A stretch of DNA of 64,000 nucleotides, from assembly GCA_021029095.1 (NCBI GenBank), contig JAJOHG010000056.1:124001-188000 (forward strand). The letters are read 5' to 3'. Both the position numbers and the translations under genes were made by a program. Below the pieces are notes generated by a model that did not search any database, was not told the origin of the DNA, and saw only the letters and a program-made list of their open reading frames with translations. This DNA comes from Phellopilus nigrolimitatus (taxonomy: Eukaryota; Basidiomycota; Agaricomycetes; Hymenochaetales; Hymenochaetaceae). Below, piece by piece: positions 22,401 through 33,452 of the stretch (position 1 is its first letter; the number at the start of each line of letters is the position of its first letter).

Positions 22401-25236
22401 AAAATCAATGATTAAGTAAATGGACAATTCATTGGACGACGGGAACCTATCATACCATATCCACACCCGCGGCAATTCGTTTCTCGATATGCTCCTGAAC
22501 ACTGGCTTCATCCGCATCCATAAATTGCGAGTCGCGCACTTTGCTAATCTCAGGATGAGTCGAAGATTTCTTACCCTTCCCATGCAGCTTCGAGCCGCGC
22601 TTCAGCAAAGGAGACGACTCAGCGCCATGAGCCTCATCAAGGTCATCCTCGGCATTCCGCCCAGCAGCCTTCAGCTTTTTGCGCACAGATTCGCGACGTC
22701 CCTCTAACAAGCTGATCGTCTTATTACGCTGCAACTGCTTCTCGAGAGTGGCCATCAAAGACTTCCTGTCCATGTTCTGGCTTGAATCAATTATCTGATC
22801 AACACCACGACCCAGTTCCTTGAGCATCCGAAACAACTCTAGAATCTGCGCTTCAAGCTGGGCAATTTGCTCCTCGTATCCGCGCTTCTGTTCCTCGATA
22901 CGGCCTTGCAGGAGCTCAATGGTTCCTCTAGAACCCTTCAACTTTTCTTCGAGCTGGATAACCTTCTCCTTCAGTTGACCCACGAGACCGTCAGATCCCT
23001 GAGAAATCTCTTCTTCAAGTGATTCCTTTTCGAGTTTCAGCTGGAGCGCTCGGGCGCGCGCTTCATTGGCCTGCTCTTCAGTGTGTTGATACCGCTCAGC
23101 CTCGTTCAGCTGGGCAATGATGCGCTCCACAGAGGTGCCGAGCTTTGACTCCGCACCGTTGAGCTTTCTATCCAAAACGATATCCGTGACAGCCGAGTCA
23201 ATTATCTGATAATAATGAGCGAGTGATGGTCCTTCTTCGTGGATGAGAAGAAGGTGTTGCATTGCCGACAGGAAGTAGTCATAAGCCTTCGTGCCTTGCG
23301 TCTTAGCCATGATCGCACTATACACGTCCTTGGGATTATTGTAGTCACGGAGTATTTCTTGGTCAAGAACTTCTCGCAAAGCCCTTTCATCGGCTTCAAT
23401 TAGCATTTCGATGAGCCCCAGTTGCGTCTCTATTTGAGGATAACCAAATTCTCGACAGATGGCCATGATGCGTTTGAGACCTGCCGCCTCCATCTGCGTA
23501 CGATGGTGTATACGCAAGTCTAGATCATCGATATGGTCTAAAACACCATGAATGACGAGAAGGTTTGCTTGCTATTCATATCATCAGCAATCGTCTCGGA
23601 ACTGCATATTATCACTCACGGCGTATTCGTTTAGTGAACTGTCCAGGCCTGCGTTTTTACGAATTTCTTCGCTCGCACCGACAAGGCTTCCCATTTTCCC
23701 CCGTCCGAGTAATATATTCTCAAGGGATTGAAACCAAAATGAGTAAGGCCCATTTTCGCTGTTCGCAGCGCTAAGCGCTTCCAGTGCCGAGATAACTAGT
23801 TCATGATGTGCGCCGTCCTTCCAGTAGCACAAGAAGGTCAAAATCTCGAGTGCGACCTTACGCGAAGAGATCTGCGATGTGTTCAGAGTAGATGCAATAT
23901 GATTGACTATTAAAGGATGAGCAAGAGCCTCGTTTGCTCCAATCTAAACGATAGTCAGCACTGCTTTTAATCTTAAGAATAGCCAAGTGAGAAAGACCTC
24001 TATATTCAATATATGCCGCAGACATTTCAAGACTTCGTATTCCAGCGCGAAGTCGTAGTCCCGTCTACAAATGTCAATTTAACAACTGTGAGACATAATA
24101 TAAACAGTAAAACGAAATAAACACCTGTTCCCTCCCTTACGACTGATGTTGTTCAATGTATTAGCTAGCACGGAAGTACCCTGTATGGATAAAAATTGGC
24201 GAAACCAACTGCACAGAAGGAGATTAAAACAATCAGACAGCATCTACATGAAAAACGACAACTGCACCTCATGGTTCCTGTTCGCAACGAAACTAGCAAA
24301 CTTGCTGCCTGCTTAGGAGTGATAGTCTGATCCAGAAATTTCTTGAGATACCATTCTGGAGAGTCCTTGAGGAAAGCGGATGGTGCCTGTCCCGTGTCCG
24401 ACTGCTTCTTCGTCATGTCCTCCCTGGCTTTTTCTTCCTTCCAGCGTAGTTGTTCGTCATTATACACGATCTGCCACTTCTGATCTACTGAAAGGCTAGG
24501 CAATTCTCCAAGGTCGCGCTTCAGACGAACCTGCTCGAACAGAATCACCACCGTCTCGTCGTCCGGTCGCTCAAACTCAAAGTCATCCAGTGTCCCTTGC
24601 TTGTGGTGGAATATGTGTGAGGTATGAGAGTAATGGGATTGCATGGAGTCAGAGGCAGCAAGGGAGGCTGCGTACTTAGAGGCACGGTTGGACTCGGAGC
24701 GGGTGCTCATCACCGACGTGGGCCGTGCAGTCATATTTGCGATATTGTTATACTGAGGAAGGAGGAGAGGAGGGGGGATAGTTGCCAAAGTCTGACATAC
24801 TGGGACTCCTTCTTCCTGAAGAAGACGCCTCGCTCCGACGCACCCTGTTGGAATTGGTAACGGTCGTGAAAGATGAGGATGAGGACGAGGAGGGCTCGCT
24901 GGAAAGTGTAGCGGTAGAGTTTGACGCAGACATCAAAGGTGACTTGGGGAGCGTCCTCGAGGACGGGTTGTACAGACGCTCCCGCTCTGATCTACTGCGC
25001 TGTATGGCGTAATAGTTGAGCTCCGTGCCATCGCTGGTCAGAGTTGGGTTGGTCATGGGCGCGGAGATGGAGGAGGACGCAGCGCTGGTTCTGAGGCCCT
25101 GCGAAACGGTCCCGACAGGAATGGGGGATTTGGTCGCTGGACCCAGCTTGTCGTACGGGACAGAGCGTTCGCTGAGGTCTGTCGAGGCCGACGTTTGGCG
25201 CGGCCGGGGTTTCTTGCGGCCGAAGATGGTGTCCAT
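19419..25236 (-). CDS. Diaphanous-related formin (actin nucleator)
   Basis: Nucleates and elongates linear actin filaments at growing tips, septa and contractile rings; normally released from autoinhibition by Rho GTPases. The N-terminus (25,236-24,750) is Ser-rich, starting MDTIFGRKKPRPRQ. The GBD/FH3 region spans about 24,600-23,200 (PEWYLKKFLDQTITPKQAASLL; LGLIEMLIEADERALREVLDQEI). A coiled coil lies at about 23,140-22,750. FH1 at about 21,900-21,690 is a series of 6-13-residue proline runs. FH2 begins KMKQLQWDKLPQTQVGKTLW near 21,590 and runs to about 20,000 over several exons. The C-terminal exon has a DAD-like core, VLDNLLEKLRNGDSVGRKSRK, which would bind the N-terminal half. This full autoinhibited layout marks the diaphanous class. 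The stop is at 19419-19421. Ends of the small exons at 20,600-21,400 are approximate. Confidence 0.9.
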
Positions 25237-26164
25237 AGTACATAGAGCAGAGACGGGCCTGCCGTGATTCGTTAAATCAAAGAAAGACAGCTACAGATAC
25301 AAGTTCAGTTCAGGTTCCAAATTGGCTTGGAATAAACGCGTTCAGCGCCGCGGATGAAGTCCGAGGCTTGTCGGCGAGTGGTGTACAGATCTAGAGGGAT
25401 TACCGTCTAGGCATGAGCTGCATAAGTGCTCTACGCGAGATTGTCGAACGTGACAACCGAAGTCCAAAGACCCCGATGGACCAGCCCTTAAGACATCACA
25501 TCTTTATCGCGTACCCTGACTTCTCCAAGAGAGAAAAAAAAACACGCTAATTGCATTTGTTCACTCAGTGACATTTGTGAAAAATCGTAAGTTAATCCAT
25601 TGAGAAATGAGAGAGATAACAAATAATTGATTCTGCGTCGCGTGTCCAGGTTTTGCCCGACCCAAACAATGCAATCAGTTCTTGCTCATTTCTTCCTCAA
25701 TATTTTCGTGCATTTTGGTTTCAATGACAACCCTGAGAGTTCTTGAGATTTTTTAAGATTTCTTTTATATAAAAGCCCTGGCAGGCGAGCAAGTTGGCCA
25801 GTTTGGGTCAAAAAGGTCCACCTCATCTGTATCTTTTACAAGGTACAAAAGCAAAATTTCACGAACTTCAGAAACACCCAAGTCAATCATGTATTAACCC
25901 ATTGAGACACCCAAGACGGTCCCGAGTTGTTGTGAAAGCAAAATATGAATGGTGCCTCACGGACCGGGGCTGTCTCAAGGACCTGGCTGACTGTAGTACA
26001 GGAGCCATCGTTGCACACTGCACTAATTGCATAGTGTTTAGCTCAATTCTTCTAAGTACACCCGCAGCTTCGCAATTCACAGTACTTTTCATTATATCCA
26101 GATCCCATAAATCATCAAGGCCCAAACAACTGCAATTTCGGGTTAATATATCGAGCAACAGGAG
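25237..26164. other. Intergenic, about 930 bases upstream of the formin
   Basis: It should contain the formin promoter. A TTTATATAAAAG box-like string lies near 25,766. A 159-codon plus-strand frame at 25,794 has no recognisable content and is probably chance. Confidence 0.35.
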
Positions 26165-29100
26165 TCAAAAAATGTCCCTTACCGCGCCAACTGAATCCTG
26201 GCCTCCAGGCCCCTGCCTTACCCTATTTGATAATTGTAAATCCTCATCCAATTTCTGTAAAATAAATAAATGAAATGATATACCACTGACCTGCGGGTCG
26301 GCTTGAACTCCGGCTCTACAGGACCCCACAGCTCAGACAAAGAGTCCTTGCCTCCGGGAGCAGTCCGAACACGTCTGCTAGGTCTATTTGCAGCAGACAA
26401 CATCGCCGGCTCGTCTATGCCGTCCGTCTTGATGGTCGTTTCAACTTTCGGTGGCGATTCCACTGCAACCTGCAGACCATGAGCCATTTACATGCAATTC
26501 AGCAGTATCTTCTTACTTTACGAGCAGGAGCTTGTGACAATGCATCATCTCCAAACTCGACCTCGAAGATACTAGAAGAGGGGCCTCCTGGACCCGTTCT
26601 AACACGACGCGAGGGTCTATAATCAGTAACTACATCTGGCGCTGAGGATGTAGTTCATGAGTGGAATTTTTGTGAGTGGTATCGTAGAAAATGTCACCTG
26701 CGGCGTCCGTGACTTTTCCCGTATCTTCACCTCTTCCTCTTCCTCCTTCTTCATCAACCCTTTGTTCTTCTACTGCTGTCTCATCAGAGATCTTGCCGAA
26801 TCTCGCGTACCCTGGGGTAACAAATGGCGTGAGCAGAGTAGTTGTCGGCTATTGGAGCATAATCGCGTACTGGGGAGCTTCGATACATTCATAAAGTTCG
26901 TGTCAACTGTGATCCCAGTATATCTTCATGTACGCAATGGAACGGCCATCCTTCAGTAGTGCTTAACCGTCCTGATAGGCTTCATGTGCGACTTACTTGA
27001 GGAACTCGATGAGAGACCGCTTGGTGAACACTATATTCGTAGAATCCCAATCCTGAAAGTTCCGTGCCTTCAATTGCATTCACTTGCGGAATTAGCTTGA
27101 TTGGACTCACCATCATACCTGTCAGCGAAGCTATGCTTGAGTTTGTGATAATGAAACATGAAAGAGAAGCGCACCGATGTTAGCTACCCAATCTTTCTCT
27201 TTCTTCATGTCGACTACATCAGATGGTGTGAATCTGCATCTAGTTGTGGAACTTTTCCGTAAAATGAACAGTTTTGCGAGCATACCTTTGCGCCGACATC
27301 ATGTAAATGTCGAAGTTGTTGATGAATGCAGAGCAACCGAACTCGATCTAAACAGTCGCGGCGTGTGCCGCGTAACAGTCGTCACGGGAAAAAAGCATTA
27401 CGACCTATTAATTCTCACTTACAAACCGCCTTGCAGCCACATGTTGTAATGCCTAAATTCTTCCGCGACTATACCGTCATGGACCGGTCCTTGCAACACC
27501 ACCATTCCTTGTAACACGCCATTTAATTTGACTCAACAACACCTTCCTCAGTTCAAATTAGTGCACAAAAATCATCTTTTCATCTAAATACCCTACTACA
27601 AAAACATCTGGTGTAAAATGGTGTACAATTAATGAAGTTATGGGTGAAATAAGCATGAGAAAGTACTAGAACTGAGTGGTGCAAAATGTTTCCAGTCTTA
27701 TGCACTCGTAAAACCCTTCTTTATGCTCAAACAAAAAATGTTTTTACTGTTAACACAATATTATCAATGTCCTTGCAAAATTTCAAGTCAGATGGATAAG
27801 TATACAGTTGTGTAAAAATTCAGGTAAGTTGTGTGTGGCGCTCTTTGCAATTGTGACACTTGTGTCACTGACTTGTCATGTCACAGATTTTCCGTGCCAT
27901 GTCTCATTGCAGTTCAATTGCTCACTTCTGTCTATTCCCAAGCCAGAGCTTCCGAAAGATATTGAGGATGATTTGGAAGCAAATTGACATTTAAAATGTC
28001 ACCCGGGATGTGAGCAGCAGCTCAAATCCCGAGTGAAGATAAGCGTGGGAAAGTTGTGTTGCAAGGAGTGGTGATGTGCCGTTTCAGAGTCAAATTGTAT
28101 GCGCTTCATAACTCATTTGTTCCTTGCTTTTATCACTCTAAAATTTGTGCAGATAAACCTGAGTAGCATAGCTTTATAATGGTATTTTTTTTTGAGAAAA
28201 TTCTCATGATATAATTGTTTAAAAAGCAAAATAAAATGTGCTGTTTCAAGGACCGGTCCATGACGGTAGCTATTTTGGCAGAATTCAGATGAAAACATAG
28301 ATGGCAAAACACCTAGGCAGAATGCCGAATTTGCCTTCTTTGGAAATTTTGATATGAAACATAACTGTATGTACAGTCGAACCTCCCATATTGCATCTCT
28401 CTCACAGTGCATAACCTCCCATAATGCATAGATCCAGGTTTCCACCGGGTCGGTAGATAGAAAATCCTTATTGGGAGCGAAGCTTCCATTTACACGGATA
28501 GGGGGCTCCAAAAAAAAGATCATGTGACTTTGCACGGGGTGGCTGTGTGCACCCCCGTGAGAACTGATCGTTATGGTGCGTGCCCCTCGACGCATGCAGG
28601 CCATCTGTCTTCTCTTTCTCTTCCTCCCTCCGCGACAAGAAACTTGTCCTCCTGGGCCTAGCAAATAAATCCTGCACTTTTTCTTACCAAAAATATTATA
28701 TAAAATATATGGGGAGCGAATCACCATGTTCCTTTCCTCCTTCCACACTTCAACTCTTGATCTTAGCAAATAAATTTTGCACCCTGCTTACAAAATTAAA
28801 TAAGGTCTAGTGAGAAAAAAATTGGCCTCCCAAAAGTGCATCCCGTGACCTGGGACTGTGTGGCCCTTTACGTGAGAACTTGTTTTGGCTGCGTCCTCTC
28901 TGCACATTGAAAGCTGACATTACTAGTGGATATATTAAACCATTACTTCACACTGAAAATATTAATTCAATGGTAATAGAAACCTAAAATGAAAGAGCTC
29001 AGAATAAGCCTTAGTCACACACACTTCACTCCCCCCTAATATGTGGGCACCCCACATATAAATTCATGTTGTGATAATGCATAAAATTATATATGCATAA

Positions 29101-30623
29101 TGCACAGCCAATTTGAGTAAATTATATATGGATATGCACTATGTACAGGTGGGTGTAGAAATTGACGAACCGCGTAAGCGATTGGCACTGCCAAAAAAGG
29201 AAGATAACAGGCTTTTCTTCCTTATTTGGCGGCGCTGATCGCTTACGTGGTTCGTCAATTTCTACACCCACCTGTATGCAAGGTCGATTGCAGCTAGGTT
29301 GCTACCAGACTGCAAGATTGTTGAGAATATTTGGCTTATATGAACTTGATGTGTCATTGTTCGGAGTTTGAAAAGTTTTCGTAGCATAAGAATTACTGTA
29401 CAGACGCGCATAGAGCCGTCTTTTCGTGCATTTACTACGGGTTTCATGATATATTTGGATTCACACCGCTTTGTCGTCGCACCCGAAGTTCCCAAAATCC
29501 AATAAAGATTTTTTACTAACTATGTTTGCTTTTCCCTAACTTTTTTCACTTATCAATATCATGACAAGGATTCCACATACTCTCAAGGCTCATTTCGTGG
29601 GCCTCTGACATCCTTCTAGTGAAGTCTGTCACCAATTGCAATCTCCCTTTCCCAATTTGGCATTGAAGGGTTGGAATGACAGCAAAATTCAATATCACAG
29701 TATTTTTTTCAGCTTATGATGTTCTAACAGTTGCATAATTTACCATCATAGCTTATTCTCTAGTTAGGTGTTTATAATTACCTAATAAATCAAGTTTATA
29801 ACCTTCAAATAATGGGGGAGGCAAACGCCTGCCAAAAAGTGTGCACACTTTGTAATGATCGGCACTCCCAATTTAAAAAATTACGGTGGCAAAAGCTTAC
29901 AGATGGGGCAACTTACGCAATTCATCCACTCCTTGTTGATTTTTTCTTTTGAAAAGGCCATAAAACTGTATTTTAAGGTCATGCATACAATAGGCACTTT
30001 ATATCATGTTGCTTAATTATGAGGAGAGATTTGTAGCAAAGAAAAGAGGAGGAGGTGAACGCATTTTTAATTGTCACGTGATCTCAGAGCACAGGAATGG
30101 CCACGCATATGTACATGCAAATTTGCAGAACAAGTTTCTGAGCTCAATTCTCCACCGTTCCGCACGATTTAAGCTGTAAAGTGATAGGGTGATATAGGGA
30201 TGGGAGGGATACTTGGCCTATTTTTTATTTTCTTCTTCAAGGCGTCAGAACAGCCATCTAAGACCACCATTCTGACACTTTGAGGGACAAATTAGGAAAT
30301 CGGCCAAGTAGACCTCCCAGCCCATATCACCCAAGCATTTTAAATAGTGCAGGGCTGTGGAGAATTGGGCTCAAAAACATGTTTTGTAACTTCTCTTTCA
30401 CTCATGAACTGCAAAATTTATGTTTTTGGTAGGATATGTAAACAACTACAAATGCACACTTTTTTTGGCAGGCATTGCCTCCCCTCACAAATAAGCAGAC
30501 CGACCCTTCTACCAACCTCTATGCAATATGGGAGGTTCAACTGTAGCATCAATCTTAGTTTGATGGCATCCTAACGGTCACCTCCCAATCTATCTTCTCT
30601 CGAAGCCGCAGAAACGAATCCAT
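26165..30623 (-). CDS. Conserved-looking small protein with three C-terminal R-x-x-PGG motifs; first intron filled with transposons
   Basis: Family not recognised with certainty. From the C-terminus, three similar motifs stand in a row: RVRQGPGGQDSVG...F (26,165-26,230), RRVRTAPGGKDSLSELW (26,320-26,390) and RRVRTGPGGPSSSIF (26,550-26,620). They recall the PGG.SS..F motifs of the Jupiter/HN1 and SPIRAL1 microtubule proteins, but this is only resemblance. Upstream exons give CRFTPSDVVDMKKEKDWV, DWDSTNIVFTKRSLIEFL and KAIEFGCSAFINNFDIYMM in consistent phase. An exon starting SRKNLGITTCGCKA begins at 27,468 right after a TAG acceptor. In phase, the best upstream exon is at 30,582-30,623 (MDSFLRLREKIDWE), which would make the intervening intron about 3.1 kb with two TIR elements inside it. 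The 26,280-26,315 intron would be only about 32 bases, so that junction is doubtful, as is the start. Confidence 0.42.
27474..28266. mobile_element. 793-bp non-autonomous Tc1/mariner-like TIR element
   Basis: Terminal inverted repeats of 20 bases are perfect: CCGTCATGGACCGGTCCTTG at the left end and its reverse complement at the right end. They decay inward (AACA.CAC). TA dinucleotides flank both sides (27,472-27,473 and 28,267-28,268), as expected for the Tc1/mariner/pogo target duplication. The interior is AT-rich with no transposase frame. The left end lies five bases from a 3' splice site of the PGG-motif gene. Confidence 0.75.
29146..29274. mobile_element. 129-bp foldback MITE with TA target duplication
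   Basis: The whole element is a near-perfect stem-loop. The left arm begins CAGGTGGGTGTAGAAATTGA and the right arm is its reverse complement, with matches over about 60 bases per arm including GAACC(G/A)CGTAAGCGAT. TA flanks both ends (29,144-29,145 and 29,275-29,276). It is nested in the 2.17-kb element and, being less diverged between its arms, is probably younger. Confidence 0.85.
29887..30190. repeat. Dispersed repeat, copy A (second copy near 57.6 kb)
   Basis: Alignable by eye with 57,608-57,872. Shared blocks in the same order are GTGGCAAA, TACAGATGG, AGGCCAT, CACTTTAT, TTATGAGGAGA, GCGCATTTT or ACGCATTTTT, TTGTCACGTG, GCAGAACAA, GCACGA.T.AAGCTG and TAAA. Identity is moderate with small gaps, so the copies are old. 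Confidence 0.65.
30187..30332. repeat. 146-bp foldback element
   Basis: GGGTGATATAGGGATGGGAG at the left pairs with CTCCCAGCCCATATCACCC at the right. Pairing continues inward through ACTTGGCC, ATTT and GTCAGAA, so the entire piece can fold back with arms of about 70 bases. A target duplication is not obvious. Confidence 0.65.
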
Positions 30624-31052
30624 GCTGACAATGAGAATTGCGTCAAGTCGTCCACTAAGTTGGTCCCTTTGTCGGGGGACTTGACAGGATCCTGTCGACG
30701 GAAGAAAAGTATATTCCAAGACTACACACCGTGTCACCATGCATGCTTTCAAGAACGGACACTCACCTTGCGCTTTAAGTAATTATGTAGACTATGTACA
30801 TATGTGCATAAGTGGAATCGACATGATCAGAAACACGTCGAAACGCGTGTTGCGCACAAGACGCTTTAAGTTCCAAAAATTACAGGATCATCCCGACCCG
30901 ACCACAATGAGCACTTAAAGCTCGGCATACAATTCCCGCCAGTCTCCAGAATCAAATACTCTCCCCCTCTACGGAGACAGCTTCACCGAAGCAGTCTTGC
31001 ACTTGCTCACACTCCTCTTGCTCCATCATACTTCCGCGTCACCCGTTAGCTA

Positions 31053-32390
31053 TCATCGAGGACCGCCTTCGAGCTCGCGTTTTCTGCCATCTGTCGCCCT
31101 CGTCACATTTGCCCCGTGCTCCTCGCCGGTGAAGCAAGCATCTCTTAGCAGATACCAGACCCGTTCGTCTTTTGCCGTAGCAAAGTCACTACTCGCCACC
31201 CTGCTTGTCAATGCAATCATCAGACCGGTCGTTTCTGTGTATGCTCCGGACGTAACCTTCATGTTTATTGATTTCTCCTCACATGCATTCAGCATATTTC
31301 CTGACCTCATCCGTCTGCTCGTAAGCCATCATCGCCAGGTCCCAACGCTCGTAGACACAATCCCACTCTTTCCAAACGAGCGTGAGTCAACCCCTCTATG
31401 CAACTGACAAGCCGTCTCTGCGGATCAGCTGTCGAATCCCGTAGGAATTTGCATCTTCAATTCTTCCAGGTGGGGGTCCAGAGCGTGAGCCATTACGCAA
31501 CTTGACAAAAGGACAGGAGTAAGACCAGTTATAGGTGTTGCAAGTGAATCATCAAACATCGTAAACATAAAGGCCTGACCGTTCGACCGCAGCTGGAAAG
31601 GAACCATGCCCAACAAAAACATCAAAAACATGAGCAGGTCTTCGTAAGACCGAGATGAACGTATATCTTGGGATTGCTATGCTCGGGAGACACAACCCTT
31701 GCTTGCAATGACAGCGAAGAAATCAGCAGAGCAACACAACGAAAACCAAAGTCAGATGAGAAGAGTGCTACTCAAGCACATGGTCTTCCGTAGTTCCGCC
31801 TTTCTGTTATTGAAAGGGCAGGTACTGGGGGCGGTGAGAAAATGCAGCAAACTGTTAATTCGTGAGGTCGTTGACGAGCTGGAAGATCCCAATGCTCTGT
31901 TTGCTGCTCGTTCCCCGGTTACAGTCAGTCCACGCTTAGCAAGCAGCAATGAACAGGCCCTCCTTCGTTTCGGGATGTCGTTACCGAATCACAAACTTGG
32001 GCGCCACTCCTCCTACTCCTTTGTCAAAAGCAGACTTCGCACCTCTCTGTTCGTAAAAACTACGATCGCACCATTCCGCCTCTAGCCGCCAGTGCAATTT
32101 TTATGCGTCCGCCGACGCTTTAGAGTCACCTCTTTCACGCCCCAAAGACGCCCTCTAGGTCAACGAGAACGTCAAGCAGAGTAAAAGGACTCGCGGCGAT
32201 GATAATTGTGCGTAAAATTCGCCGGGGTTTGGGTCTATGCGCCATGCACCACCTTCCTACGAAAGTGGGAGAGAACGCTTCCCAGAGGAAGAGGTGTCCA
32301 AAGACAAAAGCAACTCGGGTTTCCAGTGTGTGGCTCGAGCCTATGAAGGCGAGTTTGACGCGCAACAATCTGGCCTTTTTCTGAGAGATC
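31053..32390 (-). CDS. Doubtful orphan gene, unknown function
   Basis: Not recognised. Several minus-strand exons can be joined in phase. One reads VAFVFGHLFLWEAFSPTFVG (about 32,270-32,330), ends DLEGVFGA and joins FYEQRGAKSAFDKGVGGVAP across an intron at about 32,055-32,130. A second intron (about 31,945-31,995) joins VIR to RGLTVTGERAANRAL. Further down are LGMVPFQLRSNGQAFMFTMF (31,560-31,620) and KVTSGAYTETTGLMIALTSR (31,190-31,270), where joining was not resolved. Two in-phase junctions and natural-looking residue use argue for coding. No family resemblance and neighbouring transposons argue for a decayed or lineage-specific gene. Confidence 0.28.
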
Positions 32391-33452
32391 TGTGATCCAG
32401 CCTTCCCCTCTGCACGTAGCCCAATCTGTCCGGATGTAGCATGCTCACTTCGGACAGTATAAGATGCGATTCCTGGGGAGCTTCTCTATGCTTGCGACGT
32501 GTTCGATAGGCCATGCCATCAAGCTTAGAAGAATTCCGCGCCATCCCGGTGACACTTCCCCTCTCGTAATCCTGTTGCTGACCTCGCATAAGGTGTAAAA
32601 GCAGGCATCAGGACTGCACATTCCCATCGCAGGGATGTTGACTGTGCCATGTATTTGCTGTGCGTATTGTGCAAGGCGCAATGGGAGATCGGGGCTCCGA
32701 AGTGTCACGGGCGGGAACCTGTGCGTTTGCTTGGGAGGCTTAGTTGGTCCAATTCGTAGACACGCGAATACAATTCTGGAAAAACACTATACGCAACCAC
32801 CGAAGGTCATCGCAAGCATGCGACGAGACGAGCAACTCGTACTGAAAAGGGTAAAGCTCGAATTCATCGGACCAACCATCGCAAAGCAGAACGGAGCTGT
32901 CACGAGCGACGATAGAGCACGCCGAGAGCTTGATGAAATCTTAGGGTTAGTTGTCACCCGCGTCGGGTTAAAACGCGAGTGGGACGTGTTGGCGGGCAGA
33001 GGTAGAATTTTGGTGCGAGACGAAGTTATGAGCCGGAGCGCTGTGGGCTATTGAGAGGTATCTCTAGTCTGCGCTCGACGACAAAGGATGTAGGAGAAGA
33101 TCCAAATGAGCAGCGGGTCGGGAAACGACACAGCGCGGAACAACTGGGGGCGTGGCGAAAAGCAAGAGCACTGTGTGGCTGTCGTCGCATCGGATGTCTA
33201 GACGTAATGTCACTGTCACATCCGTCACACGAGTGGACCGTCGACTCGTCTTTTGCGGCTTGCCCTTCATGGTGCATTGTATACCGACAAATCGAAATCA
33301 TATTCTGGCTGGAGGCTCAAACTTTATTATACATGCATGTACACGACGTACACGACAGAGATGCGAAACAAGAGTTCGTATAGATTTCAAGAGCAGCTTA
33401 TAATTCATGAAACCTACGCTACTTATACCTACCTTATGAGATAGATTCCTAA
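32391..33452. other. Uncertain region upstream of the orphan gene
   Basis: Frames on both strands exist (for example minus 32,445-32,708 and plus 32,635-33,054), but none has recognisable content and none could be joined confidently. No inverted repeats were seen. Confidence 0.3.

Larger units (their letters stand above)
29816..30484. mobile_element. About 670-bp inverted-repeat element nested in the 2.17-kb element
   Basis: The left end GGGAGGCAAACGCCTGCCAA, continuing into AAAAGTGTGCA, is matched at the right end by the complement of TGCACACT(T)n-GGCAGGCATTGCCTCCC. The terminal repeats are about 30 bases long with a few differences. A clear target duplication was not found. Confidence 0.55.
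28374..30543. mobile_element. 2.17-kb pogo/Tc1-like TIR element, non-autonomous, with nested insertions
   Basis: Ends are a 23-base inverted repeat with one mismatch: CAGTCGAACCTCCCATATTG at the left, and the complement of CAGTTGAACCTCCCATATTG at the right. TA dinucleotides flank each side (28,372-28,373 and 30,544-30,545). A CAGT(T/C)GAACC-type terminus fits the pogo/Tigger branch of Tc1/mariner. No transposase frame is visible. Internal blocks around 28,480-28,700 and 28,740-28,890 are imperfect direct repeats of each other (AGCAAATAAAT..TGCAC; GTGAGAACT). Three smaller inverted-repeat elements lie inside. Confidence 0.72.

Noticed and set aside
25794..26273. A 159-codon plus-strand frame.
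   Set aside because: No family resemblance and irregular composition; it lies in the formin promoter region and overlaps the PGG-gene 3' exon on the other strand.
27443..27505. Start codon at 27505 for the PGG-motif gene, reading MVVLQGPVHDG.
   Set aside because: That frame does not match the phase needed by the next exon (IEFGCSAF). The required frame has a TAG at 27,469-27,471 that works as a splice acceptor, and the sequence beyond lies inside a TIR element.
28234..28350. Inverted partial copy of an exon of the PGG-motif gene (retrocopy).
   Set aside because: The matching part is exactly a 20-base perfect terminal repeat flanked by TA; similarity beyond it is weak. A transposon end explains it better.
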